From an uncultured Prevotella sp. (GTDB taxonomy: Bacteria > Bacteroidota > Bacteroidia > Bacteroidales > Bacteroidaceae), in assembly GCA_947095945.1 (NCBI GenBank), contig CAMUQM010000032.1, positions 1 to 14,943 of the forward strand: 14,943 nucleotides of DNA, read 5' to 3'. This document shows, piece after piece, positions 7,847 through 14,647 of the stretch. The position numbers and the translations under genes were made by a program. The stretch's first letter is position 1. Every line of letters begins with the position of its first letter. The notes beneath the pieces are model-generated. The model was not told where the DNA came from and did not search any database. It saw only the letters and a program-made list of their open reading frames with translations.

Positions 7847-8542
7847 ATGAATTTAGACGTTTTGAGAGAATTTGATAGATCACTTTTACTCGCTTTTAAT
7901 GGAGGCGATAATCTTTTTATTGATTATTTTGTTCTCACAATGACCAATGCTTATACGTGGATACCTCTTTATGCATCTTTGCTTTATCTGGTAATAAAGA
8001 ACAATGAGAACTGGCAGAAGATAATGCTTGTTGTCGGTGCTGTGGCTTTGGGTCTACTCATCGTAAATGGTATTAATCTTGGTGTTGTTAAGCCTCTTAT
8101 CGCTCGACCTCGTCCCCTTAGCAATCCTGACTTGCAAGGAGTTGTTGTAGCAGTAAACCATTATATGGCTGATGGCTATAGCTTCTTTTCTTCCCATACA
8201 GCAAATGCTTTTGTTATTGCTGTATTCTTCTGTTTATTGGTACGTGATCGTATTTTGTCTATTTTAATGATAGCATGGAGCATTATGGTATCTCTGACAC
8301 GTCCTTATCTTGGCGTTCATTATCCTTCTGATGTACTTGTTGGAATGATATTTGGCTCAAGTGTCGCTGTTTTCATTTATTTTTTATACCTTCGCATTTA
8401 TATTCGTTTTAGTGACAAATTGCACTATATATCGACGAGATATACGCGAACAGGTTACAGTTTCGCTGATATTGACGTTGTTATCAGTATACTTATATTG
8501 TCATTTATTTATGCGGCTTTTACTGCCGTCTTATCTATATAA
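7847..8542 (+). CDS. PAP2-family membrane phosphatase
   Basis: This 231-residue polytopic membrane protein carries the three PAP2 superfamily motifs. They are K-x6-RP at K82 to R89-P90, the phosphate-pocket Ser and His at S115 and H117 (FFSSH in place of PSGH), and the third motif at R152-x5-H158-x3-D162 (TRPYLGVHYPSD). H117, H158 and D162, the residues expected for catalysis, are present. About six hydrophobic helices can be seen. Members remove phosphate from lipid-linked substrates such as phosphatidic acid, phosphatidylglycerophosphate or undecaprenyl pyrophosphate at the inner membrane; the sequence does not tell which substrate is used here. In Bacteroidetes such proteins may also be lipid A phosphatases, so I give no symbol. 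It has its own promoter candidate, and 8 nt separate it from queA, so the two are probably cotranscribed. Confidence 0.92.
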   Translation: MNLDVLREFDRSLLLAFNGGDNLFIDYFVLTMTNAYTWIPLYASLLYLVIKNNENWQKIMLVVGAVALGLLIVNGINLGVVKPLIARPRPLSNPDLQGVVVAVNHYMADGYSFFSSHTANAFVIAVFFCLLVRDRILSILMIAWSIMVSLTRPYLGVHYPSDVLVGMIFGSSVAVFIYFLYLRIYIRFSDKLHYISTRYTRTGYSFADIDVVISILILSFIYAAFTAVLSI

Positions 8543-8550
8543 TTAAAATT

Positions 8551-9822
8551 ATGTCTGAAGAAACAAAACATATTTGCATTTCTGATTACAATTATCCTCT
8601 TCCCGATGAGCGCATCGCCAAGTTTCCATTAGCAGAGCGCGATCATAGTAAGCTTTTGCTTTATAAGCATGGAGAAGTATCGGAGGACATTTTTTATAAT
8701 CTTCCTGAATATTTGCCTAAAGGTGCTTTGATGGTTTTCAATAACACGAAAGTCATTCAGGCACGTATGCACTTCCGTAAAGAAACGGGAGCACTTATAG
8801 AGGTCTTCCTTATGGAACCTGCACAGCCAACGGATTACGAATTGATGTTTCAAACAAATCATGAGTGTGCGTGGCTTTGTATGGTTGGCAACCTTAAGAA
8901 ATGGAAGGAAGGAGCATTGAAGCGTGCATTTGAAATTAAGGGGCAAAAGTTGACTCTTACAGCAACAATGGATCGCAGTAAGATTCAAGAACAAGCTGGT
9001 GGAACAAATCATTGGATTCACTTTGAGTGGGATAATACAAACATATCATTTGCTGAAATTCTTGAAGCTGTGGGAGAATTGCCAATTCCTCCATATCTTA
9101 ATCGTGCAACAGAGGAAAGTGATAAGGAAACTTATCAAACAGTATATTCAAAGATTAAGGGCTCTGTGGCTGCACCTACAGCAGGACTTCATTTTACCGA
9201 TAAAGTGCTGAAGGCTTTGGATGAACATGGTGTTGATCGTGAGGAACTCACGCTTCATGTAGGTGCTGGAACCTTCAAACCTGTTAAGAGTCATGAGATT
9301 GAGGGACACAGCATGCACACAGAGTTTGTTGTTGTTCGTCGTCAGACCTTGGAGAAACTACTAAAGCATGGCTGTCATGCTGTTGCTGTTGGAACAACGA
9401 GTGTAAGAACATTGGAAAGTCTTTATTATATGGGGGTAAAGCTGGTGTCATCTCCAAACACGATAGAGAAGGACCTTCATGTCAATCAATGGGAGCCATA
9501 CGATTTACCACATAATGCAGAGGGACTGGTAGAAGTGGATGGTAAGGTGATAACTGCAGAGGATTCTATTCGTCATTTACTTGCTTATTTGGATAAAGAC
9601 GGATTAAACGTGTTACATTCAAGTACACAGATTATCATTGCTCCAGGTTATACTTACAAGATTGTTAAGGCGCTTGTTACAAATTTCCATCAGCCACAAT
9701 CAACGTTGTTGCTCTTGGTAAGTGCCTTTGTTAAGGGAGACTGGCGCAAGGTTTATGACTATGCTCTCAGCCATGATTTCCGCTTCCTTAGCTATGGAGA
9801 TTCTTCATTATTGATACCATAG
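8551..9822 (+). CDS. queA: S-adenosylmethionine:tRNA ribosyltransferase-isomerase
   Basis: QueA transfers and isomerises the ribosyl group of S-adenosylmethionine onto 7-aminomethyl-7-deazaguanine in the wobble position of Asn, Asp, His and Tyr tRNAs, giving epoxyqueuosine in the cytoplasm. The 423-residue protein shows the family motifs in order: PDERIAKFPLAERDHSKLL near the start, VFNNTKVIQAR at about 62-72, VAAPTAGLHFTD at 206-217, LHVGAGTFKPV at 235-245, VGTTSVRTLES at 280-290, VTNFHQPQSTLLLLVSAF near 376-393, and FLSYGDSSLL at the end. It is longer than the roughly 356-residue E. coli enzyme. Most of the extra length, about 50 residues, lies between the TTSVRTLES segment and the TQIIIAPGYTYK segment (about 291-359). 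The conserved core is complete, so activity is expected. No other queuosine gene lies in the window. Confidence 0.95.
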   Translation: MSEETKHICISDYNYPLPDERIAKFPLAERDHSKLLLYKHGEVSEDIFYNLPEYLPKGALMVFNNTKVIQARMHFRKETGALIEVFLMEPAQPTDYELMFQTNHECAWLCMVGNLKKWKEGALKRAFEIKGQKLTLTATMDRSKIQEQAGGTNHWIHFEWDNTNISFAEILEAVGELPIPPYLNRATEESDKETYQTVYSKIKGSVAAPTAGLHFTDKVLKALDEHGVDREELTLHVGAGTFKPVKSHEIEGHSMHTEFVVVRRQTLEKLLKHGCHAVAVGTTSVRTLESLYYMGVKLVSSPNTIEKDLHVNQWEPYDLPHNAEGLVEVDGKVITAEDSIRHLLAYLDKDGLNVLHSSTQIIIAPGYTYKIVKALVTNFHQPQSTLLLLVSAFVKGDWRKVYDYALSHDFRFLSYGDSSLLIP

Positions 9823-9830
9823 TATTATTT

Positions 9831-9862
9831 CCTCAGCGTGAGGATTTATAAATCTTATTTAT
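9831..9862. repeat. Two short adjacent inverted repeats after queA
   Basis: CCTCA (9831-9835) and TGAGG (9839-9843) form a 5-bp stem with a 3-nt loop just after the queA stop. It is followed at once by a second repeat, ATAAAT (9848-9853) and ATTTAT (9857-9862). No T-run follows the first stem, so this is at best a weak terminator or an RNA 3'-end structure. The rest of the 123-nt gap is AT-rich, and I see no good promoter match in it. Confidence 0.35.
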
Positions 9863-9945
9863 AGATTATGCATTTAAAAGAGGGGAAATGCAGCTAATTG
9901 ATAAGATATTGGTTGCATTCTTTATAAACATTAAGAAGAAAAAAG

Positions 9946-11166
9946 ATGAAAATAGGAGATAAAGTTAGATTTTTGAGTTCTACAGGCGGTGGTGTCATCG
10001 CTGGATTCAAAGGCAAAATAGTCTTGGTCGAAGATGAAGATGGTTTTCAGATTCCAACAGTAGCCAGCGAGGTTGTTGTTGTAGAGGATGCCGCTACCGA
10101 TTGTGCAAAACTGCGAATTGACCAGCAGCAACGCAAGATGGAGAAAGGTGAGGACAATCGTAGCATTAAGCAACGATTGACAGCTTCGGGAGCTGAAGAA
10201 GAGGAAATAGGGGGAGATTGGCGTGATGTTGATGCAGACATTGAACCAAATGATGACCCTTCCATAAATTTTGAAGCACCAGTAAGAGAACGTGTGGGTG
10301 GCGACGAATTGTCTGTCTATTTAGCATTTACACCAACAGATATAAAGAATCTCACGACGACACACTTTAAGTCGTATCTTGTCAACGATTCAAACTATTA
10401 TGTTCATTTCTCATACGCCTTAAAGCAGGAAGATAAGTGGGTTTTGAAGGCTGTGGGAGAGTTAGAGCCAAATATGAAGTTGTTAATAGAGGACTTCACG
10501 CTTGCGGACCTCAACGATATGTTGCAGGGATGTGTTCAGCTTCACAGTTATAAGAAGGATAAACCTTTTGTTCTCAAGCCAACTTGTGACATTCAGGTGA
10601 AGATTGATGCTGTAAAATTCTACAAGCTTAATACTTTCCACGAGAGTGTTTTCTTTGAGCAGCCAACGTTGCTATATACGTTGATTGAGAAGGATAAGAT
10701 GGTTCAACATCCGATGTTTGAACCTTTAACAAGGAAAGGTGAGGACGAAGCCACCGAGAAGTTGAAGGTGGGTTATTCGTCACCAAGCCGTCTGTCAGAA
10801 GAAGAGATTGACAAGAAGACAGACGAACTTGCCAAACGTTATAAATTTGAACGTAAGAAGCCAGCAAAGCAGATTCTCAGCGATGATAAAATTATCATAG
10901 ACCTTCATGCCGATGAATTGCTTGAGACAACAGCGGGTATGACAGCAGCCGATATTCTTGAATATCAGTTAGATACTTTCCGTCGTACGCTTAATCAATA
11001 TAAGGCGCATCGAGGCAAGAAGCTCATCTTTATTCATGGAAAGGGCGAAGGCGTATTGCGCCATGCTATTATCCACGAACTTAACTATAAATACAAGCAT
11101 TATTCTTATCAGGATGCTTCTTTCCGTGAATACGGCTATGGAGCTACGCAGGTAACAATTAAATAA
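9946..11166 (+). CDS. DUF2027 and Smr domain protein
   Basis: This 406-residue cytoplasmic protein has a small SH3/KOW-like N-terminal segment (about residues 3-47, GDKVRFLSSTGGGVIAGF and following), an acidic, probably flexible linker (about 55-105), a central DUF2027 region (about 110-245), a second charged linker, and a C-terminal Smr domain (317-406). The Smr motifs are visible: IDLH at 318-321 and HGKG at 364-367. Smr domains, first defined on MutS2, are nucleases or nucleic-acid binders acting on branched DNA or on mRNA at stalled ribosomes. Whether this protein cuts DNA or RNA is not known, and it lacks the MutS ATPase. The DUF2027-Smr layout is common in Bacteroidetes. Only 13 nt separate its stop from nadE, so they are probably cotranscribed. 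Confidence 0.92.
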   Translation: MKIGDKVRFLSSTGGGVIAGFKGKIVLVEDEDGFQIPTVASEVVVVEDAATDCAKLRIDQQQRKMEKGEDNRSIKQRLTASGAEEEEIGGDWRDVDADIEPNDDPSINFEAPVRERVGGDELSVYLAFTPTDIKNLTTTHFKSYLVNDSNYYVHFSYALKQEDKWVLKAVGELEPNMKLLIEDFTLADLNDMLQGCVQLHSYKKDKPFVLKPTCDIQVKIDAVKFYKLNTFHESVFFEQPTLLYTLIEKDKMVQHPMFEPLTRKGEDEATEKLKVGYSSPSRLSEEEIDKKTDELAKRYKFERKKPAKQILSDDKIIIDLHADELLETTAGMTAADILEYQLDTFRRTLNQYKAHRGKKLIFIHGKGEGVLRHAIIHELNYKYKHYSYQDASFREYGYGATQVTIK

Positions 11167-11179
11167 AAATGGATTCTAT

Positions 11180-13147
11180 ATGAAACATGGACTTATAAAG
11201 GTTGCTGCAGCCATTCCTGCAGTGAAGGTTGCAGATACAAAGTTCAACCTTATAGAAACTGAGAAGCAAATAGCCATTGCCGAAGGGCAGGGAGTAGAGA
11301 TTATTGTTTTCCCAGAGCTTTCAATGACGGGTTATACTTGTCAGGACCTTTTTCAGCAACAGTTGTTATTGGACGATACGGAGCAGGCAGTTGTCGAATT
11401 GCTTGATTTTACTCGTCAGTTGGATATAACAGTCATAGTCGGTGCACCTGTTGCTGTGGGTGCGCTACTTCTTAATTGTGCGCTGGTTATTCAACAAGGA
11501 AAACTCTTAGGAATTGTGGCTAAGACTTTCTTACCTAATTACAGCGAGTTTTATGAGAAACGATGGTTTGCATCTTCACAAGACCTTCGTCCGCAGCATA
11601 TTCTTTTTGCAGGAAACAATATTCTTGTGACACCAGAGTTACAGATTTTCCGTACATCAGAGGGCGCAACCTTTGCTATTGAAATTTGTGAAGATGTCTG
11701 GGCACCAACACCACCAAGCAATCATCTTGCGCTGGCAGGTGCAGAGATTATTTTCAACCTTTCTACAAGTGATGAACTCATTGGTAAGCATGCTTACTTA
11801 AAGTCGCTCCTTGCTCAGCAAAGTGCACGTACCATTAGCGGATATGTTTATAGCAGTAGTGGTTTCGGTGAGAGTACGCAGGATGTTGCCTTTGGTGGTA
11901 ATGCGTTGATTTTTGAGAATGGTTCACTTGTTAAGCAGTCAGAGCGTTTCCAGCTTGATCCACAGCTTGTTATCTCTGAGATTGATGTAGAGAATCTTCG
12001 TGGTGAACGTCGCACCAATAGTACCTTTGTCAACGCACAACGTCCTGTTGCTTCAGGATTAGCTGGTATTACTGGACAGATTGGTGAACTCGCCTTACAT
12101 GTTGATTGTCAGCCTCCACTCAATCCTCGTGAGTTTACACTGACACGAGAGTTCGACCAGCATCCTTTCATTCCTAAGACAGAAAATATGCAGGATGCTT
12201 GCGATGAGATTTATAACATACAGGTAAGTGGATTAGCCAAGAGATTGGTACATATAAATTGTAAGTCAGCTATTATTGGTATCAGTGGTGGACTTGATTC
12301 TACACTTGCCTTGCTTGTTGTTGTCAAGACCTTTGATAAGCTTGGACTTGACCGTAAGGGCATCGTCGGTGTTACCATGCCTGGATTTGGAACAACAGGA
12401 CGAACTTATAAGAATGCGATGGCATTGATGGAGAATCTCGGTATAACAATTCGCGAGATTGATATTAAAGCCGCCGTTTTGCAGCATTTTGAGGATATTG
12501 GTCACGACCCGGAGGTGCATGATTCTACGTATGAGAACGCACAAGCACGTGAGCGTACGCAGATTTTGATGGATTTAAGCAATCAAATGAACGGACTTGT
12601 CATCGGCACGGGCGACCTCAGCGAGTTGGCTTTGGGCTGGTGTACCTATAATGGCGACCACATGAGTATGTATGCCGTGAATGCTGGTGTTCCTAAGACG
12701 CTAACACAATATCTTGTGCGTTATGCTGCCGATACTACTAAGGATGAAAATGTTCGTCAAACATTAACCGACATCGTGGAAACTCCTATCTCTCCAGAGT
12801 TGAAGCCTGCTGATGCAAAGGGAGATATTGCCCAGAAGACAGAAGACCTTGTTGGGCCATACGAACTTCACGATTTCTTCCTTTATTACGTTCTTCGTTG
12901 TGGTTTCCGCCCATCAAAGATCTATTGGATGGCACAGAATGCCTTCCGTGGTGTTTATTCTGATGGAATTATTCTTCATTGGATGCGCCTCTTCTTCCGT
13001 AGATTTTTCTCACAGCAATTCAAGCGTTCATGCTTGCCAGACGGACCAAAGGTGGGTAGCGTGAGCCTTTCGCCACGTGGTGACTGGAGAATGCCATCAG
13101 ATGCGATGTCAACCAACTGGCTCAATGAGTTGGAAGGACTGTCATGA
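11180..13147 (+). CDS. nadE: Glutamine-dependent NAD+ synthetase
   Basis: NadE makes NAD+ from nicotinic acid adenine dinucleotide, ATP and ammonia released from glutamine, the last step of NAD synthesis. The 655-residue protein has the two-domain bacterial layout. The N-terminal nitrilase-type glutaminase (about 1-290) has the catalytic triad at E46 (FPELSMTGY), K115 (AKTFLPNY) and C170 (EICEDVW), with spacing like that of the Mycobacterium tuberculosis enzyme. The synthetase domain has the ATP pyrophosphatase loop SGGLDST at 369-375 and the conserved TGDLSELALGWCTYNGDH segment. Length and motifs indicate an intact enzyme that can use glutamine. The start follows the Smr gene by 13 nt. The stop TGA at 13145-13147 overlaps the next ATG (13144) in an ATGA junction, so the following gene is probably translationally coupled. 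Confidence 0.97.
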   Translation: MKHGLIKVAAAIPAVKVADTKFNLIETEKQIAIAEGQGVEIIVFPELSMTGYTCQDLFQQQLLLDDTEQAVVELLDFTRQLDITVIVGAPVAVGALLLNCALVIQQGKLLGIVAKTFLPNYSEFYEKRWFASSQDLRPQHILFAGNNILVTPELQIFRTSEGATFAIEICEDVWAPTPPSNHLALAGAEIIFNLSTSDELIGKHAYLKSLLAQQSARTISGYVYSSSGFGESTQDVAFGGNALIFENGSLVKQSERFQLDPQLVISEIDVENLRGERRTNSTFVNAQRPVASGLAGITGQIGELALHVDCQPPLNPREFTLTREFDQHPFIPKTENMQDACDEIYNIQVSGLAKRLVHINCKSAIIGISGGLDSTLALLVVVKTFDKLGLDRKGIVGVTMPGFGTTGRTYKNAMALMENLGITIREIDIKAAVLQHFEDIGHDPEVHDSTYENAQARERTQILMDLSNQMNGLVIGTGDLSELALGWCTYNGDHMSMYAVNAGVPKTLTQYLVRYAADTTKDENVRQTLTDIVETPISPELKPADAKGDIAQKTEDLVGPYELHDFFLYYVLRCGFRPSKIYWMAQNAFRGVYSDGIILHWMRLFFRRFFSQQFKRSCLPDGPKVGSVSLSPRGDWRMPSDAMSTNWLNELEGLS

Positions 13148-13656
13148 AGCGAATAATCATTCAACTTATTTTCTTACTGATTCCTCTGTGCACACCTGCG
13201 CAGGGGAATCTGCCTTTACTTCCATTGCCTGTGCTCGAATTACTTCAATATCAGGTGCAGAAAGGGAAGCGGGCTGTTGCACCTTATCTTTTCAGTAAGT
13301 ATGGACTTAGGCGGATACCAGCAGAATTGGTGGTTGATGAATCTCGTCAGTTATGGGGGTGGCATGTCGGTCCTAACACAGATTTTGACCAATCTAAACA
13401 TCCTTTTTACAGACTCTTTGCTAAGAAGGATAATTCAAGCCTTGCAGTCATTGACGATAGGGGAGGAGCGTTGCAGGTTGTCTTTTGGGATAAGGGGTAT
13501 TATCGTGCTTTGGTGTCTGGGCTTCAGTCGCATGGCTATCAGTTGCAGCAAGTCAAGCCAGCGAGCAATATTCTTCGTTTTAAGCGTGAGGGTAGTTCTG
13601 TTATTGCTGATGTGACGGTGTGGGCAGATATTTATGTCTTAGAACTTCATAACTGA
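13144..13656 (+). CDS. Small exported protein of unknown function, coupled to nadE
   Basis: I do not recognise this 170-residue protein. It has a clear signal peptide (MKRIIIQLIFLLIPLCTPAQ, cleavage near residue 20) and no further membrane helix, so the mature protein of about 150 residues is probably periplasmic. The mature part is mixed alpha/beta in look, with aromatic-rich segments such as LWGWHVGPNTDFDQ and VVFWDKGYYRAL, one cysteine only in the signal peptide, and a C-terminal strand-like ADVTVWADIYVLELH. There is no lipoprotein cysteine and no catalytic motif that I can name. The ATG lies inside the nadE stop (ATGA), so its translation probably depends on nadE. The conserved-looking reading frame and signal peptide support a real gene. 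Its link to NAD metabolism is not implied by the sequence and may be only positional. Confidence 0.82.
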   Translation: MKRIIIQLIFLLIPLCTPAQGNLPLLPLPVLELLQYQVQKGKRAVAPYLFSKYGLRRIPAELVVDESRQLWGWHVGPNTDFDQSKHPFYRLFAKKDNSSLAVIDDRGGALQVVFWDKGYYRALVSGLQSHGYQLQQVKPASNILRFKREGSSVIADVTVWADIYVLELHN

Positions 13657-13783
13657 TATTTCTATTCCACTCAGCAATTAGATAGAATAGCCATCATTTT
13701 GCAATTAATATTATTGCTTGTTTATTCGCTTTAGAAATGATGAATTTTATTTACATAATATCTTAAGATGTTATGTTCCCAAA

Positions 13784-13807
13784 GGTCAAAAAAACACCTT
13801 TTTGATC
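13784..13807. repeat. Inverted repeat, 9-bp stem with A/T tracts
   Basis: GGTCAAAAA (13784-13792) and TTTTTGATC (13799-13807) pair over nine positions with one G-T pair, across a 6-nt loop (AACACC). The A and T tracts lie inside the arms, so read from either strand the structure is a weak terminator. It lies 128 nt after the last stop codon and could end transcription from nadE and its partner, but the stem is AT-rich and I am unsure. Confidence 0.4.
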
Positions 13808-13873
13808 ACTCTTACAACTGTCTTGTTATGAGGTAGTTATAAAGTTGTGTCAGAAAAGGTGCTTAGGTAGCTT

Positions 13874-13955
13874 TCAAAAGGGCGTTAGTAAGACCTCAAA
13901 AGGGCATCTTTAAGAAGTCAATTAAGGCTTAATTCAAATGCATTTAAGCCTTAAT
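13874..13955. repeat. Intergenic repeat element: two 22-bp units plus a perfect 12-bp inverted repeat
   Basis: TCAAAAGGGC occurs at 13874-13883 and again at 13896-13905, the start of two 22-nt units that also share TAAGA near their ends. Immediately after, ATTAAGGCTTAA (13921-13932) and TTAAGCCTTAAT (13944-13955) form a perfect 12-bp inverted repeat with an 11-nt loop. The sequence before the first unit (from about 13851, TCAGAAAAGGTGCTT) looks like a degraded further copy. The composite layout suggests an interspersed palindromic element. From memory, similar TCAAAAGGGC sequences are common between genes in Prevotella, but I cannot verify that here. Confidence 0.65.
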
Positions 13956-14108
13956 AAATCTGAGAGTAAGGAAAAAACTTAACATTTTTACTTTCTATAT
14001 GTTTTGGCTCTAAAGATTAAATTTGATTTAATATTTAACTCGATGCCTGATGAATAATGTTTATCTTAGAAATCAACTTCCAGCTTCTATTTTTTGTAAG
14101 ATATTATT

Positions 14109-14116
14109 TATCTTTG
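14109..14116 (+). promoter_or_regulatory. Isolated -7 element (TATCTTTG) upstream of the decayed gene
   Basis: TATCTTTG matches the Bacteroidetes -7 consensus TAnnTTTG at every position. No TTTG lies 19-21 nt upstream, so the -33 half is missing or degraded. Transcription would start near 14121 and reach the old start codon at 14178 after about 55 nt. It may be the former promoter of the broken outer-membrane protein gene. Confidence 0.35.
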
Positions 14117-14177
14117 GTATGGACATTGAGTTTGAACAATCTTTATCATTAAATAAACTTATATCTTAAAGCATCTT

Positions 14178-14460
14178 ATGCGAAACGGGCTAATCCTATC
14201 GTTAATGTTGCTTTTCTACAGCAATGTGGGGCAAGCAAATGACGATGCTGTCTCTGTACAAGGCAGGGGTGCTTGATAATAGACGGGAGAGGGAATACTG
14301 GGGGCTAAAGTGTTCCTGATGACATCAGACAGTGTTGCGATAGTACGATTACCTATTCCTGCAGAGGACGGAAACATGGAATAATAGCATTCCTCGATAT
14401 GTGATTTTATCCCTGCCATGGCGATTTAATGTAAATCCTAAAAAGAAATTAACGCTTTAA
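14178..14460 (+). pseudogene. Decayed outer-membrane protein gene with internal deletion
   Basis: ATG 14178 opens a signal peptide (MRNGLILSLMLLFYSNVGQA) and then NDDAVSVQGRGA before TGA, TAA and TAG in a row (14274-14282). The same frame then reads TGEGILGAKVFLMTSDS, VAIV and PAEDGNME. Reading VLDNR in the +1 frame between QGR and TGEGIL restores a continuous VSVQGRVLDNR-TGEGILGAKVF segment, typical of the carboxypeptidase-regulatory-like domain at the start of Bacteroidetes outer-membrane proteins. So one G was gained in the G-run at 14266-14269 and one base lost near 14282. A different frame (about 14371-14457) then gives ETWNN and SIPRYVILSLPWRFN and ends VNPKKKLTL-stop. This resembles the last strand of beta-barrel or TonB-receptor-like proteins. 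The whole barrel must be missing between about 14360 and 14375. The family is inferred from motif style; the frame breaks are seen directly. Confidence 0.72.
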
Positions 14461-14498
14461 AATAATATACCTTGATAACAATTTTTCGTTATAAGCCC

Positions 14499-14529
14499 TT
14501 TGTGGTATCAAAAAATGTTCGTATCTTTA
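14499..14529 (+). promoter_or_regulatory. Candidate gyrA promoter
   Basis: TTTG at 14499-14502 and TATCTTTA at 14522-14529 are separated by 19 nt. This matches the Bacteroidetes -33/-7 consensus at every position but the last. Transcription should begin near 14534-14536, giving a leader of about 110 nt before the gyrA ATG at 14648. It is the best promoter in the window. Confidence 0.65.
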
Positions 14530-14568
14530 CACCTTGAAAAAGTACGAAAACGGCTCAGAAAGGAAATA

Positions 14569-14595
14569 AAGGCTATTGTGGGCAATTTTAGCCTT
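14569..14595 (+). promoter_or_regulatory. Stem-loop in the gyrA 5' leader
   Basis: AAGGCTA (14569-14575) pairs perfectly with TAGCCTT (14589-14595). Inside, TTG (14576-14578) can pair with CAA (14583-14585) around the loop TGGG, leaving a 3-nt TTT bulge. The structure lies in the predicted leader, 52 nt before the start codon. No T-run follows directly, so it is not a clear attenuator; it may affect mRNA stability or translation. Confidence 0.45.
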
Positions 14596-14647
14596 ATGGG
14601 GATAAGCTCGTTAAAGTGATAGAAATTTATAACAGAAAAAATATATA

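Larger units (their letters stand above)
13657..14177. other. Intergenic region downstream of the nadE-linked gene
   Basis: These 521 AT-rich nucleotides show no convincing gene. They hold a 15-nt sequence also present at 7786-7800 (ATTTTGCAATTAATA, here 13696-13710), a 9-bp hairpin (13784-13807), a repeat element with a 12-bp inverted repeat (13874-13955), and an isolated perfect -7 element (14109-14116) ahead of the decayed gene at 14178. Confidence 0.65.

Noticed and set aside
8629..9021. Open frame of 130 codons on the minus strand inside queA
   Set aside because: queA is intact with all motifs on the plus strand; the minus frame is a composition shadow with a cysteine- and leucine-rich random-looking product.
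13662..13690. Terminator hairpin CTATTC/GAATAG after the small exported protein gene
   Set aside because: The 6-bp stem has a 17-nt loop and is not followed by a T-run; it is likely to be chance in AT-rich DNA.
13840..13960. CRISPR array suggested by repeated TCAAAAGGGC units
   Set aside because: There are only two clear copies of a 10-nt core at 22-nt spacing, with no unique spacers of normal length and no cas genes.
14216..14419. Open frame of 67 codons on the minus strand
   Set aside because: It lies opposite the decayed outer-membrane protein gene, whose plus-strand peptides are recognisable. The minus-strand peptide has no signal, motif or start context.
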